A DNA stretch of 64,000 nt, taken from positions 1-64,000 of the forward strand of contig JAKOGI010003069.1 in assembly GCA_029747015.1 (NCBI GenBank). Reading direction: 5' to 3'. Each line of letters begins with the position of its first letter. Within the stretch, counting starts at the first letter, position 1. The DNA is from Carnegiea gigantea (taxonomy: Eukaryota > Streptophyta > Magnoliopsida > Caryophyllales > Cactaceae). Position numbers and translations under genes: made by a program. Shown in pieces: positions 54,997 to 64,000 of this stretch. The notes under the pieces are model-generated. The model made no database searches. It was not told the origin of the DNA and was given only the letters and a program-made list of their open reading frames with translations.

Positions 54997-56586
54997 TGTT
55001 GAGTTATTATATTTAGTTTTGATGATAACAAATCCAAGTGTAAAAATTTGTCCAAGTAATGTTGCTCCGAACACGATCTCCAAACAGGCCTAACTGGTGT
55101 TTGTGATCTTTATTGTATTAACTGGTTTGCTACATGTGAGAACAAGTCTTTAAAACAGGTTTTACTTGGTGATTCTATATTAAGTCAAGAACACCACCTC
55201 GACAGTTGATTGTAAGGCATGTTCCTGAACTCCAGCAATGCAAAGAACAAACCCAGCAAACAAGCTGGCCTTGGTGTTCACAGCAGCTCTACAAATCTTG
55301 GACAAGATTACTGGTTCAAAACAAGAAGTCTTGGGTATATAGGTTTTATTTGTTTAGACTCTTGTTAATATGCCAATATTGAAAACGTCATTTTAAACAC
55401 CTCTTGAATCGGTATTTGCGCTAAGTGCTTCAGAACACCAGTTGCGAACAACCCTGCAAACAGGGGGCCTAGGGTGTTTCTGAACTGAAGTGGCCATACC
55501 CGGTTATCTTTGAAAATTCATTTCGGTTGGCCAAGATCTCCAGAATACTTTCTTTAAATTCCAAGATTGCTATTTTTCTGGAAAGGATATTTCTTGAAAA
55601 TATTATGGGAGATTTGCGAAAATAGGTTTTGGGAGATTTGCCAAAACTAAAAGATTCCCTTTGCCTATATTTTCGGATATGATAAAATTTCAAAAGCTGA
55701 AGATTTCTGGTTGTCATTTGAATCTTCTTCACAGCTATGGGAAGATAAGGGTTATCTCTTAAGATAACAAATCCCTTATATTTTAGGAAAAATTTATCAC
55801 TAGCCGTTGGGGAGTATTTCTTGCTTGAAAATTGTTTTTCATACTTAGCTGATTCTTTCACCTCTCCTTGTTTTTGACCGTTGGATTTTGTGTTTAAAAT
55901 CTCAGCATTTCACTCCCATTTGCATAGAGGAGAAAAGACGAGAAACATACACAACATACGCAAAAAAGGAAAAATTTCAAAAGTGGTTTTTCTAGTGAGA
56001 AGAATTTTTCGAGTTACGCTTGAGAAAAGAAAAACCGAGACAAGTTGTGTTCAAACTGAGCTTTCAAGATATTGGCATACTAGGACCTCATTGTACCTTA
56101 CATCTGCTTAAATCAGAAGCACCCCCGTAAGGTGTTTTGTAACCCTGATCTTGGATCAGAAAAGTGAGTGAGTGGTCCTCAGTCGTGTGGGCTTTGGACG
56201 TGTCCAATCTGGTGAGATTTGGACGTGGTGTAACCCTTCTTAGAGAAGAAGGTTACGTGGTTGCAATTTATAACAAGGTGTGTTACATTTGTAACATGTG
56301 AAACCCGTTAGTGAAAGTGGTTAAATCCTACACGAGGTAGGTCGTGGTTTTTCACACCTCAGTTGGGCTAGAGGTGTTTTCCACGTAAAAATTGTGTGTG
56401 TGCTTTATTTTCCGCATTTATCTTGGTGATTTTTGTATTTGCAATATTTGAGAACACCCTCTGCAAACAAGTCACTAGGGTGTTTGTCATCTGAGAATAA
56501 CCTCTGTGAGGGTGTTTGTTATTTACAACGCGAAAATCAGACACCACAATTCACCCCCCCTCTTGTGGTTGTGTACTCACGAATTT

Positions 56587-56590
<4 letters not shown>
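54997..56590 (+). repeat. 3' LTR of element J
   Basis: 1594 bp, almost the same as 46233-47824, with scattered single-base differences (for example GATGATAACA for GATGATGACA). It ends GAATTTAACA. It has no gene. Confidence 0.93.

Positions 56591-56623
<33 letters not shown>
56591..56623 (+). repeat. TA microsatellite at the right edge of J
   Basis: About 16 TA units follow J. A shorter TA repeat precedes it (46221-46232). The target was an AT-rich repeat in the leader of I. Confidence 0.9.
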
Positions 56624-56625
<2 letters not shown>

Positions 56626-56640
56626 GATTTGGGCCTACTA

Positions 56641-57131
56641 ATGCCTAGGATGAATGCGGCCCGTCATTGTGGGTGTATGGGACGACTTTGTCGCCACCGG
56701 AGGTTGGAGAAGATTCCCGGGGCCAGTTTTGAGAGTCACTTGGAGCGAGTGGAGATTTTTCTTTATGGAAGACTAGCTGAGGTTCCTGATGATTGTTTGA
56801 GGTTCGACCATAACCAAGCCCTGTTCTTCCTTTTAACTCTTTGGGGAGACCCCTTGTGGCGTTATAGAGTCAATGAGCTTCACCCTGAGGAGAGAGCATT
56901 TATGGTTGCTGGGGATTGTTGTTTATGCAAGTGGCAGCCCATGAACTTCAACCTGAATGAGCTAGTGGACTACCTCATTGATATAGGTCCTTATGACGAA
57001 CCCCCACCCCTAACTTTGGGGACGCCAACCCGCCACCACCTGTAGAGGAGGATACTGATGAGGAGGGAGACCCCATCGGAGAGGAAGACCCCATGGAAGA
57101 GGAAGAGCCCGAGGAAGATCCTGAGTAATAC
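56641..57131 (+). pseudogene. Element I extra ORF upstream of gag, unknown
   Basis: From an ATG at 56641 (MPRMNAARHCGC) a frame of 134 codons runs to 57045. It encodes a segment with a capsid-like feel (ESHLERVEIFLYGRL, LWRYRVNELHPEERAFM, CLCKWQPMNFNLNELVDYL). In another frame the sequence continues past 57000 as a very acidic tail (EEDPEEDPE units) with one TAA at 57127-57129, which suggests a frameshift near 57000. I do not recognise the family. The region lies between the primer-binding site and the true gag start, where most Tekay-like elements have only a leader. Confidence 0.5.
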
Positions 57132-57175
57132 CCTGAGGAAGACCCTGAGGAAGACCCTGAGGGAGATTCTGAGGC
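57060..57175 (+). repeat. Short tandem repeat encoding EEDPEEDPE
   Basis: Imperfect repeats of GAGGAAGACCCT, 12-15 bases long, in the acidic tail of the extra ORF. Confidence 0.75.
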
Positions 57176-57815
57176 CAACGAGGGGCAACTTATGAGCAGT
57201 GAGGACTTAAGGGGAGATCAGAGAGATGAAGAAGGGAATCACCTTGTGCAGGGTGAGCACTCCAGCCATTCGGAAGACTTAAAAGCAAATGAGGCTGGGA
57301 TGACCCGCTAGGAGCGGGGTAGATGTGGTCGGATGTGTAGAGGCACCTGTCCACTGGATGCCCCCAGTCAGTAAAGGCTAGAAGCATTAGGAGGTTGTTT
57401 GATTTCTTTTTAGGGAAGCAGTAATAGTAATTTTTTTTCTTTAAATTGTTAATACCCCTTGTGGCTATTTGAGTTAAAAGTTGTGCTGTAATGTAAGGGG
57501 CTAATAGGAACCCTTGTGAAATTGAGAATTTATGCAATAAAAGTGTTCTTGAGTTATTTGAAAATAATTGTGCACCCTATTGTGGAATTTTTTAAACATG
57601 TGGATGATATACTTGTGTGCCTATATGATATAAACCTTCTGAGCTTGTGATGTAATGGATGTACCACCTGAATGTGGTAGTGCGTATTGTGAACCAATCT
57701 CTAAGAAAATTGTGGTAATATGCACTGGCATGCATTATGTTCATGGAACCTAGTGAGTTGTAGGATGTGAACTATTAGAGAAGGAACTGAAACTGAAGTA
57801 TTTTTCTCGACCAGG
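57176..57815 (+). other. Non-coding spacer between extra ORF and gag of I
   Basis: No gene is visible. AATAAA (57536-57541) with T-rich and TGTG-rich surroundings looks like a polyadenylation signal. Immediately before the gag ATG the text TATTTTTCTCGACCAG resembles a splice acceptor. Both are weak by themselves but fit an upstream unit that is separate from, or spliced to, gag. Confidence 0.4.
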
Positions 57816-59105
57816 ATGGCAGGAAACAACCCCAACAACCATAATGAAGAGTCTCAGACGGGGCCCCACCCGGTGTCGAGGGTCCCTACGACCCAGGACA
57901 TACCTATGGCAGCCCTTAGGGAGCGATTGGAGGCCCTGCATCCCCGGAACGGGAATGGGTCTCGTAGCCAGATCGATGAAACAAATCCACCCACGAGAGC
58001 CGAACTCACCAACTTGTTACTGCTAGAGATGCTGCAGAAGCAAGGGGAGCAACTGCGGCTCTAGAATGAACAAATCCATAGGTTAATGGAGGTTAAGGAG
58101 AAAAGGGCGGAAGAGGATAACTCACATATGTTCAAGAGATTTGCAAGTCATCACCCACCCGTTTACGATGGCACCCCTGACCCCAAAACTTTCGAAGACT
58201 AGATTAGGGGGGTGGAGAAGTTGTTCGATGCACTCCAGTGCCCCGAGGAGTGGAAGGTAGGATTTGCGGTATTCTACCTAAATGATAAAGCCGACCTTTG
58301 GTGCGCTATAGTACGGGAAAGACAACATGAGCCTGGGTTTGGGTGGGGTAAGTTTAAGGAGATGATCAAGGACCATTTCTGTCCCACCTCCCTCCAGAAG
58401 GCTAAGGAGAATGAATTCATGCAATTATAGCAGGGGAGCATGAGCGTTCTTGAGTACGCCTCCAAATTCATGGAGTTGTCATGTTTCGCCCCAGCCTTCG
58501 TAGCTGATGAGAGGCTGAAGATGAATAGGCTTGAGGCCGGACTCAACCCAACTATCAAAGAACGTATGTCGGTGCGGCAATATGCCTCCTACGTTGATCT
58601 GTACGACACTGCGATCAACGTAGAAAGAGCAATGAAGGAGCGCAGTCATTACTTTAATGAAGAGAGGGGTACCAAGAGGAAGGGAAACAATCGGGGAACC
58701 TTCCAGACGCAGGAGCAGAATCGTACACCCGCTGGGGGACAGCACTCCGGCAGTTTCAATCGAGGGGGCCAGTATCCCAACACACGACCCAAGGTAACCT
58801 GCAACGCTTGCAGGAAGCCAGGACATTTCGCCAGGGAGTGTCGAACAGTGAAGAGATGCTTCCGCTGTGGAAGCCATCAACACCAAGTGCGAGATTGCCC
58901 GCTTCCTCCACCGCCTTCTGGGCAAGGACAAGGACAGAGTCAGGGACAGAGGCAGAACCAAGGGTATGGGCAGCGACCCAATCCTTATACCAAAGTAGGG
59001 AAGGGCAGACGGCCTACTCCAACCAGCAGAGTCGGGCACCCCAGTCAGTTCAGTCCCAACCCTCCAACCAACCACCCCGGAACAACGGGGGCCGAGTGTA
59101 CGTGA
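57816..59105 (+). pseudogene. Element I gag
   Basis: The ATG at 57816 (MAGNNPNNHNEE) opens a frame interrupted by TAG at 58062-58064, 58200-58202 and 58428-58430. The capsid blocks read HHPPVYDGTPDPKTFED, EEWKVGFAVFYLNDKADLWC and GSMSVLEYASKFMELSCFAP, typical of Tekay/Del gag. Two zinc knuckles follow: CNACRKPGHFAREC (near 58800) and CFRCGSHQHQVRDC (near 58860). Near 59000 the reading shifts to another frame, in which GRVYVMRKEEAEDAPNVVTG leads to the protease. Each TAG stands where CAG or TGG is expected (LQNEQ, FEDWI, LQQGSM). Confidence 0.85.
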
Positions 59106-60312
59106 TGCGAAAAGAGGAAGCGGAGGATGCTCCTAATGTTGTGACGGGTACTTTCTCTCTCCTAACTTAACTAGTAGATGTGTTGTTTGATTCGGGTGCT
59201 ACACACTCGTTTATTTCTGTTAGGCTGGTTGAGACGTTAGGGCTCACCTCCACTCGTAGATCTTCAGTACTATCCGTGACTCTCCTAGATGGGAAGACTG
59301 TGTCATGTGAGGAACTATACGAGGGATGCCCCCTTAGAATGTATGAATGTGAATTCTTGGCGGATCTATATAAGTTTGAGTTAACTGAATTTGGGGTTAT
59401 TTTGGGGATGGACTGGTTGGCTAAGTACCAAGCTCAGATAGATTGCTCGAAACAGAAAATTTCTCTGAAAGGGCCCAACGGGGAGAAGATAGTGCGTAGG
59501 GGTCAGAGTCCTAGAATGGGAGTGAAATTAGTATCAGCAATGAAAGCTCGTAAGTTGTTGGGTAAAGAATGTGAGGGATTTCTGTGTCATGCGGTGAATA
59601 CTAAGGATGCCAAGCCCTCCTTGGAGGACATCCCTGTAGTGAGAGAATTCCCATATGTGTTTCCCGATGAGATCCCTGGCATGCCACCTCTTAGGGAGGT
59701 GGAGTTCTGTATCAACCTCACCCCTGGAGCCACCCCCGTTTCTAAGGCACCCTACCGGATGGTACCAGTTGAACTTAAGGAATTGAAGACCTAGTTGGAA
59801 GAACTCTTAGAGAAAGGGTATATCCGACCTAACACATCTCCATGGGGAGCCCCGGTCTTATTTGTGAAAAAGAAGGACGGGACGCTAAGGTTGTGTATCG
59901 ACTACCGGGAGTTGAATAAGATAACGGTGAAGAACCGTTATCCCCTACCCAGAATAGACAATTTATTCGACCAACTGCGAGGCGCAGGAACATTTTCCAA
60001 GATAGACCTCCGTTCGGGGTACCATCAACTCCGAATCAAGGATGAGGACATACCCAAAACCGCTTTTCGTACCCGACACGGCCACTATGAATTCGTAGTG
60101 ATGCCCTTTGGTCTCACTAATGCCCCAGTGGCATTTATGGACCTGATGAACAGGGTCTTTAAGCCCTATTTGGATAGGTTTGCGGTAGTTTTCATTGACA
60201 ATATCTTGATTTACTCGAGAACCCCGGATGAACACACCCACCACTTACGGGTAGCCCTGGATGTGTTAAGGAGGAACGAGTTATATGCTAAGTTCTCAAA
60301 ATGTGCTAAGCG
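59106..60312 (+). pseudogene. Element I protease and truncated reverse transcriptase
   Basis: The protease has LFDSGATHSFIS with the catalytic Asp, then GVILGMDWLAKY. A stop at 59168-59170 lies just before it. TAG at 59792-59794 (KELKT, then [10 protein letters not shown]) separates it from RT. RT has [45 protein letters not shown] and [13 protein letters not shown]. The catalytic box reads [10 protein letters not shown], so the second Asp is Asn (codon 60200-60202), which should abolish polymerase activity. RT ends abruptly after YAKFSKC, where K begins in the opposite direction. Confidence 0.88.
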
Positions 60313-61566
60313 CATTTGAAAGACCAAAGGGCATAACCAACCATTCATAAAGCCCTCCCTTAGTTTTAAAGGCTGTCTTCCATTCATCACCTTCTCTAAT
60401 CCGAATTTAGTAGTATTCACCTCGAAGGTCTATCTTTGAAAACACCTTAAAGCCATGTAATTCATCCAGTATGTCTTCAAGCCTAGGTATAGGATACCTA
60501 TACTTGATTGTGATCTTGTTAATGGCTCTACTATCCATACACATACGCATTCCACCATCCTTCTTAGGCACCAAAAGAGCAGGTACGACACAAGGACTTA
60601 AGGACTCATAGATTAAGCCCTTAAACTTCAATTCCTCAACTTACTGTTGTTTCTCCATGGTATCCTTTGGATTCATCCTATAAGCTCGCTTATTAGGTAG
60701 GATGGAACCAGGAATGAGATCAATATGGTGTCGGATATCTCTTTTAGGAGGTAAACCCGTGGATATCTCCTCAGGAAACAAGTGATAGAAGTTTTGTATG
60801 AATGTTTTAGCTACGGGATGAGTGGGTAAAGGATATTCTAGTTCTTCTTGAATGCTTAGAATCCACTCTTTTAAGGCTTCAAACTCATGTTGCCTTTAAC
60901 AATGGCTCACTAACGGCCTGTAGCAAATCAGAATGACTTGGTTTGTTTTGAGGCTTGATTTCAAAGAGTTTTGATGGGGATAAAGGGGCTAGAGTGATTC
61001 TCTTACCATCCTTAGTAAAGGAGTAAGTATTCAAGTAACCATTATACATAACCTCTCGGTCATACAGCCATGGTCTTCCCTAAAGGATATGACAAGCATC
61101 CATAAGAATAACATCACACCAAAGTTCATCTTGATAGTTCTTTCCAATAGATAAAGAAACTAAGCACCGTGAGTTCACCTGGATTCCTTTGCCTTGATTT
61201 AGCCATTGAATGTTGTATGGATGTGGATGAATCATAGTTTGCAATCCTGGTTTCTCAATCATGCGTAGAGAAACCACATTTGTATAGCTTCCTCCATCAA
61301 TAATCAAAGAACACACCTTCCCTTGAACTGTACAATGGGAATGGAATATATTCTCCCTTTGTTCATCTTGAACTCCCTTCTGCTTGCTTAGAACTCTTCT
61401 CAAAACTAGCAATTCACCTTCATTAGCCTCTTTCACCACTTCTTATAAAGTTTCCTCAAGCTCATTCTCATAATAATATTCCTTTTCTTCCTCTTCAAAC
61501 TCCTCCTTCACGGCTGACCTTTCGGCTAAGGTGATTACCTTACGGTTTGGACAGTCCGAAGCTATA
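60313..61566 (-). mobile_element. Element K: Ty3/gypsy fragment related to A
   Basis: A minus-strand piece of pol and gag, cut at 60313 within RT and interrupted at 61566 by L. Its protease and linker match those of A closely. Neither LTR is in the window. CTATA (61562-61566) would be the left TSD of L. Confidence 0.8.
60313..61566 (-). pseudogene. Element K zinc-knuckle edge, protease and partial RT
   Basis: Reading from right to left: the end of the gag knuckle region (CPNRKVITLAE, 61566-61510), an acidic stretch, the protease frame 61439-61080 (CSLIIDGGSYTNVV with Asp, ELWCDVILMDACHIL), a TAG-type stop before GRPWLYDREVM, a damaged linker, and RT (60631-60313) with [24 protein letters not shown] and SKIDLR. 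A TAA at 60407-60409 replaces the CAA of YYQIRI. RT ends at MPFGLSNA, before the catalytic FDDI box. Confidence 0.82.
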
Positions 61567-62651
61567 TGATGCATTCTAGCCTCACTAATGCAAGAATTTA
61601 GAAAAGGGATTCAAGAATGCATATGGGTATAAAGGAGAGAAATAGAATCAAAAGGAAGCAAGAATAATGATAAACATAAGTGGGCTAGCAAGGGTGATTA
61701 AATACCCACCTTGGTTCACACACACTTGGGCAATCTTCTCAACGCAACTAAGTTACAGAACTTAATCACCTTCTTAGTTGAAGCAAGAAGACCTAGAGAC
61801 CCACTTGAGGTTGCCACACTCAAGATACAACACTAGGATTTTGAGAGAGGTTAGAGAGAGTTTTCACAACTCAAGGTTTGCATTCATTCAAGGTTGTGAA
61901 ACAAGAGGGAGATGGCTGGCTTTTAAAGAAGTAAATCAGCCAATTCCATCCACAAAAACCAACTAACGGAACCAAAAGTACAAAGGGGGAGTGGGGGAGG
62001 GGTCAATTCGGCCACCCCTAGTACAAGCAAGTCTAATCCCTCCTTTAGCCACCTCATTAGGACTAATGATGCTTCTAAATGAGGTGTCAAACTTTCTAGG
62101 CATCCATATTATACTAGTACAAGTCAATTTGCTGCAAAAGTACAAGTAATTAAGGTAAAATGCAGCTCTCTTACACGACTAGTACAACTAATTAACCAAG
62201 CCATTTTTCTTGTCCTTTTGGCTGGACAATAGCAGCACAAGGGGGTGCTTTCTGGTCCTTTTAGGCTGGTGATTTGATAAATATTTATCTTATCTTTCAT
62301 GCCATAAAGTTGCACAAAAGTTGGAGTTAACTCGGTCAACTGAAACTCCCTTGATTCTGCCCTGTGCTGGATTAGCGCCAGTTCTGCATAGTCTGAAAGA
62401 AGTGGCTGGTTGACCTAGCAAATGATCTCCAAATGCTTAAAACTTGATTTATTAGAAAGCTGACATCTTAAACTTAAAGAGGGTGGTGTTTGCACTTAGT
62501 AATACTCGCGGCATCAGTGCTCAAAAGATTGATAAAACTGGGCCAAATTCTGGTCGAACTGGGCGGTAGGTGTAAGGGCTGGTTTTGCGACTTCTTGGAC
62601 CAAAGCATGCACTTCCCTAATCTCCTTGGTGCTTGTAAGGTCCCCATTACA
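61567..62651 (-). repeat. 3' LTR of element L
   Basis: 1085 bp, TGATGCATTC to CCCATTACA on the plus strand. On the coding strand it starts TGTAATGGGG, where relatives start TGATGGGG or TGATGGTG, so a small change affects this end. It holds the LTR-encoded tail (IWPSFINLL, CKHHPL at the end). Confidence 0.78.
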
Positions 62652-63585
62652 CTCCCGGATTGGTTGGAGTTTGACCCCAAACTCGGGAATTGCTCATCTT
62701 CATCATAGTATAGACTAAGGTTAGCCACATTGAAGGTGGCTGAGACTCCATAATCTCCCGGGAAGTCGATCTTGTATGCATTAGGACCAATCTTCTCAAT
62801 GACCTCAAATAGACCATTCGATCGTGGCATAAGTTTGGATTTGCGTTTGCTAGGAAATCTTTCCTTCCTCAAATGGATCCAATCCAAGTCTCCCGGTTGA
62901 AATTGTGCATCTTTTCTATGCTTGTTGGCACGTTGCTTTGCTTGCTCATTAGATTTCTCAATCCTTTCCCTCACCTTAGTATGTAACTCTTGAATTTCTT
63001 TTGCTCTCTTCTCGGCCTGCCAACTGAATTGGTGGGATTTGGAATTGGAACAAGGTCCAAGGGAGTTCGAGGGTTGTAGCCATACACCACTTGGAAAGGA
63101 AAAAGAGTGGTAGCCTTACTAGGAGCTCGGTTAAAGGCAAATTTTGCATAAGGAAGCAACTCATCCCACCCTTTAATGCTCTTCTTGACTAGAACCCTAA
63201 GCAAAGCCCAAAGTCCTAATAGTCACTTCGGTTTGACCGTCAGTTTGGGGGTGGCATGTGGTGCTAAACTTGAGATGAGTACCAAACTTTCTCCATAAGG
63301 TAAGCCAAAAATGACTTGGGAGGTTTGTGTCCCTATCTGAAACGATGCTTTTTGGAATCCCAAGAAGACGCACTATCTCTTTGAAGTAGAGGTTTGCAAT
63401 AAGGGAAGCATCATTGGTGGTATGGCATGCTATGAAGTGTGCCATTTTGGAGAACTGGTCTACCACCACCATGATTGAATCTTTATGCCTTTAGGTCCTT
63501 GGCAAACTCGTGATGAACTCCAAGCTCACATCCTCCCAAGGGCCTTGAGGGACGGGGAGGGGAGTGTAAAGACGTTGGGGCCGTG
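62474..63585 (-). pseudogene. Element L integrase with LTR-encoded tail
   Basis: It starts near the core beginning (LYTPLPVPQGPWEDVSLEF; a TAA replaces CAA in RTQRHKDS). Then come [29 protein letters not shown] (usually [12 protein letters not shown]) and [13 protein letters not shown] shift near 63200 leads to [19 protein letters not shown] and YNPRTPLDLVPIPNP. A second shift near 63030 leads to EKSNEQAKQRANKHRK, GDLDWIHLRKERF, GLFEVIEKIGPNAYKIDFPG and SLGSNSNQSG. The frame enters the LTR and ends KCKHHPL. It is not functional. Confidence 0.85.
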
Positions 63586-64000
63586 TGATGGGGACCATCA
63601 AGCCCAAACTTCAAGCACTCAACCAGCAAGCCCACACATCCATCCAAGCTCCAAGGAAGTCAAGAACATTCATGCAATGGTCAGAAACACCTTGGAGCAC
63701 ACAGACAGAACCTGGGCAGATTCGACCGGAAATTGGCCCGATTTTGTGCATCTTTTGGGCCCTGAAGACGAGGGCATAATTGACTGCCGTGACCCCTCTC
63801 TTTAAGTTTAAGATGTTAGGAATCCAATAAAACAAGTTGCAAGGGATTTGGAGGTCATTTGGTCGGTCAAACAGCAAGCATTTCCCAACCGTGCAAGCTA
63901 GGCGCCAATCCAGCACTGTCCAAAACAAGAAGGAGTTTGGACCACCAACTCAACTCCATTCTTTCTGAAATTTTGCAGCATGGAAGGGGACATAAATATT
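63586..64000 (+). mobile_element. Element M: start of an LTR, cut by the window end
   Basis: The LTR start TGATGGGGACCATCAAGCC interrupts the integrase of L. CCGTG (63581-63585) would be the left TSD. It is similar to the F LTR throughout. The first 220 bases encode the LTR tail (EVKNIHAMVRN, NWPDFVHLL, EGIIDCRDPSL, then a stop). Only about the first third is in the window, and whether it is a solo LTR or a whole element cannot be told. Confidence 0.8.

Larger units (their letters stand above)
46233..56590 (+). mobile_element. Element J: full-length Ty1/copia element of SIRE/Maximus type, TSD TATAT
   Basis: 10,358 bp with LTRs of 1592 and 1594 bp, a primer-binding site, gag with two zinc knuckles, pol in the copia order (integrase before RT), an extra ORF after pol, and a purine tract before the 3' LTR. 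It sits in an AT repeat of I, so the TSD TATAT (46228-46232 and 56591-56595) is less certain than the others. The LTRs look about 98 percent identical. Gag and pol carry frameshifts. Confidence 0.93.
43144..60312 (+). mobile_element. Element I: Tekay/Del-like Ty3/gypsy element, split by J and cut at 60312
   Basis: I has a long 5' LTR (43144-46056), a primer-binding site, an extra ORF, gag with two zinc knuckles, protease and RT. RT stops at 60312, where sequence of K begins in the opposite orientation. RNase H, integrase, chromodomain and the 3' LTR are missing. J is inserted about 160 bases after the primer-binding site. The RT wording ([22 protein letters not shown]) and protease wording (LFDSGATHSFIS) differ from the other gypsy elements here and fit the Tekay/Del lineage. 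Confidence 0.85.
61567..63585 (-). mobile_element. Element L: 3' part of a Ty3/gypsy element, interrupted by M
   Basis: It has a 3' LTR (61567-62651) and integrase sequence up to 63585, where M is inserted. The rest lies right of the window. The LTR and integrase are close to G. It is inserted in the gag of K. Confidence 0.8.

Noticed and set aside
57524..57545. AATAAA considered as the end of a host gene
   Set aside because: It may end the extra ORF unit of I, but no complete gene structure or known domain is seen, so no host gene is called.

Overview
The window is plant nuclear DNA made almost entirely of nested LTR retrotransposons. I recognise no host gene, rRNA or tRNA gene, CRISPR array or bacterial feature. 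The evidence is Ty3/gypsy and Ty1/copia gag-pol genes, LTRs with TG...CA ends, primer-binding sites complementary to initiator tRNA-Met (TGGTATCAGAGC), polypurine tracts and 5-bp target-site duplications (TSDs). A SIRE/Maximus-type copia element with an extra ORF after pol suggests an angiosperm, probably a dicot; the species cannot be told.

Thirteen elements, labelled X and A to M (D included), can be separated. From the left: X (+, 1-1557, only its 3' end in the window) sits in the gag of A (+, 1558-13590). The 3' LTR of A is split by the complete element F (+, 6388-13330, TSD CTTAT). Next comes E (-), a composite that runs in pieces from about 13761 to 42741. Its second gag is split by C (-, 14581-29213, TSD AAAGG). 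C's 3' LTR is split by D (-, 15471-23082, TSD CTTGC), which is the youngest element and still has one uninterrupted gag-pol frame. E's middle LTR is split by B (-, 29940-36721, TSD CTTAA). E's first internal region is cut by a fragment of G (+, 38114-39934), and its right LTR by the solo LTR H (40878-42203, TSD GTTTG). An inverted piece of E LTR (about 42770-43143) leads to I (+, 43144-60312), a Tekay/Del-like element with a 2.9-kb LTR. I is split by the complete copia element J (+, 46233-56590, TSD TATAT). The right end holds K (-, from 60313), which is interrupted by L (-, from 61567), which is interrupted by M (+, from 63586 to the window end).

Elements A to H and K to M are related gypsy families of a chromovirus kind. 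They share a DGGSC-type protease motif, RT with FDDI, RNase H, an HHCC and DD(35)E integrase, and a GPF-type C-terminal module followed by a short tail of the form LR(A/S/T)N. The last part of the reading frame runs through the polypurine tract into the 3' LTR, which is reminiscent of the CRM clade. Most copies are dead. Their stops are mainly TAG or TAA where relatives have CAG, CAA or TGG, as expected from deamination of methylated cytosine in silenced DNA.

The observations most worth following are: a conserved peptide tail encoded inside the LTRs of several families; a GC-rich palindromic repeat in the gag leader of several families, translated as HGHPVPxxTTVP-like units; the young intact element D; an extra ORF upstream of gag in I; and the ORF after pol in J. 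I found no non-transposon system that I could defend.
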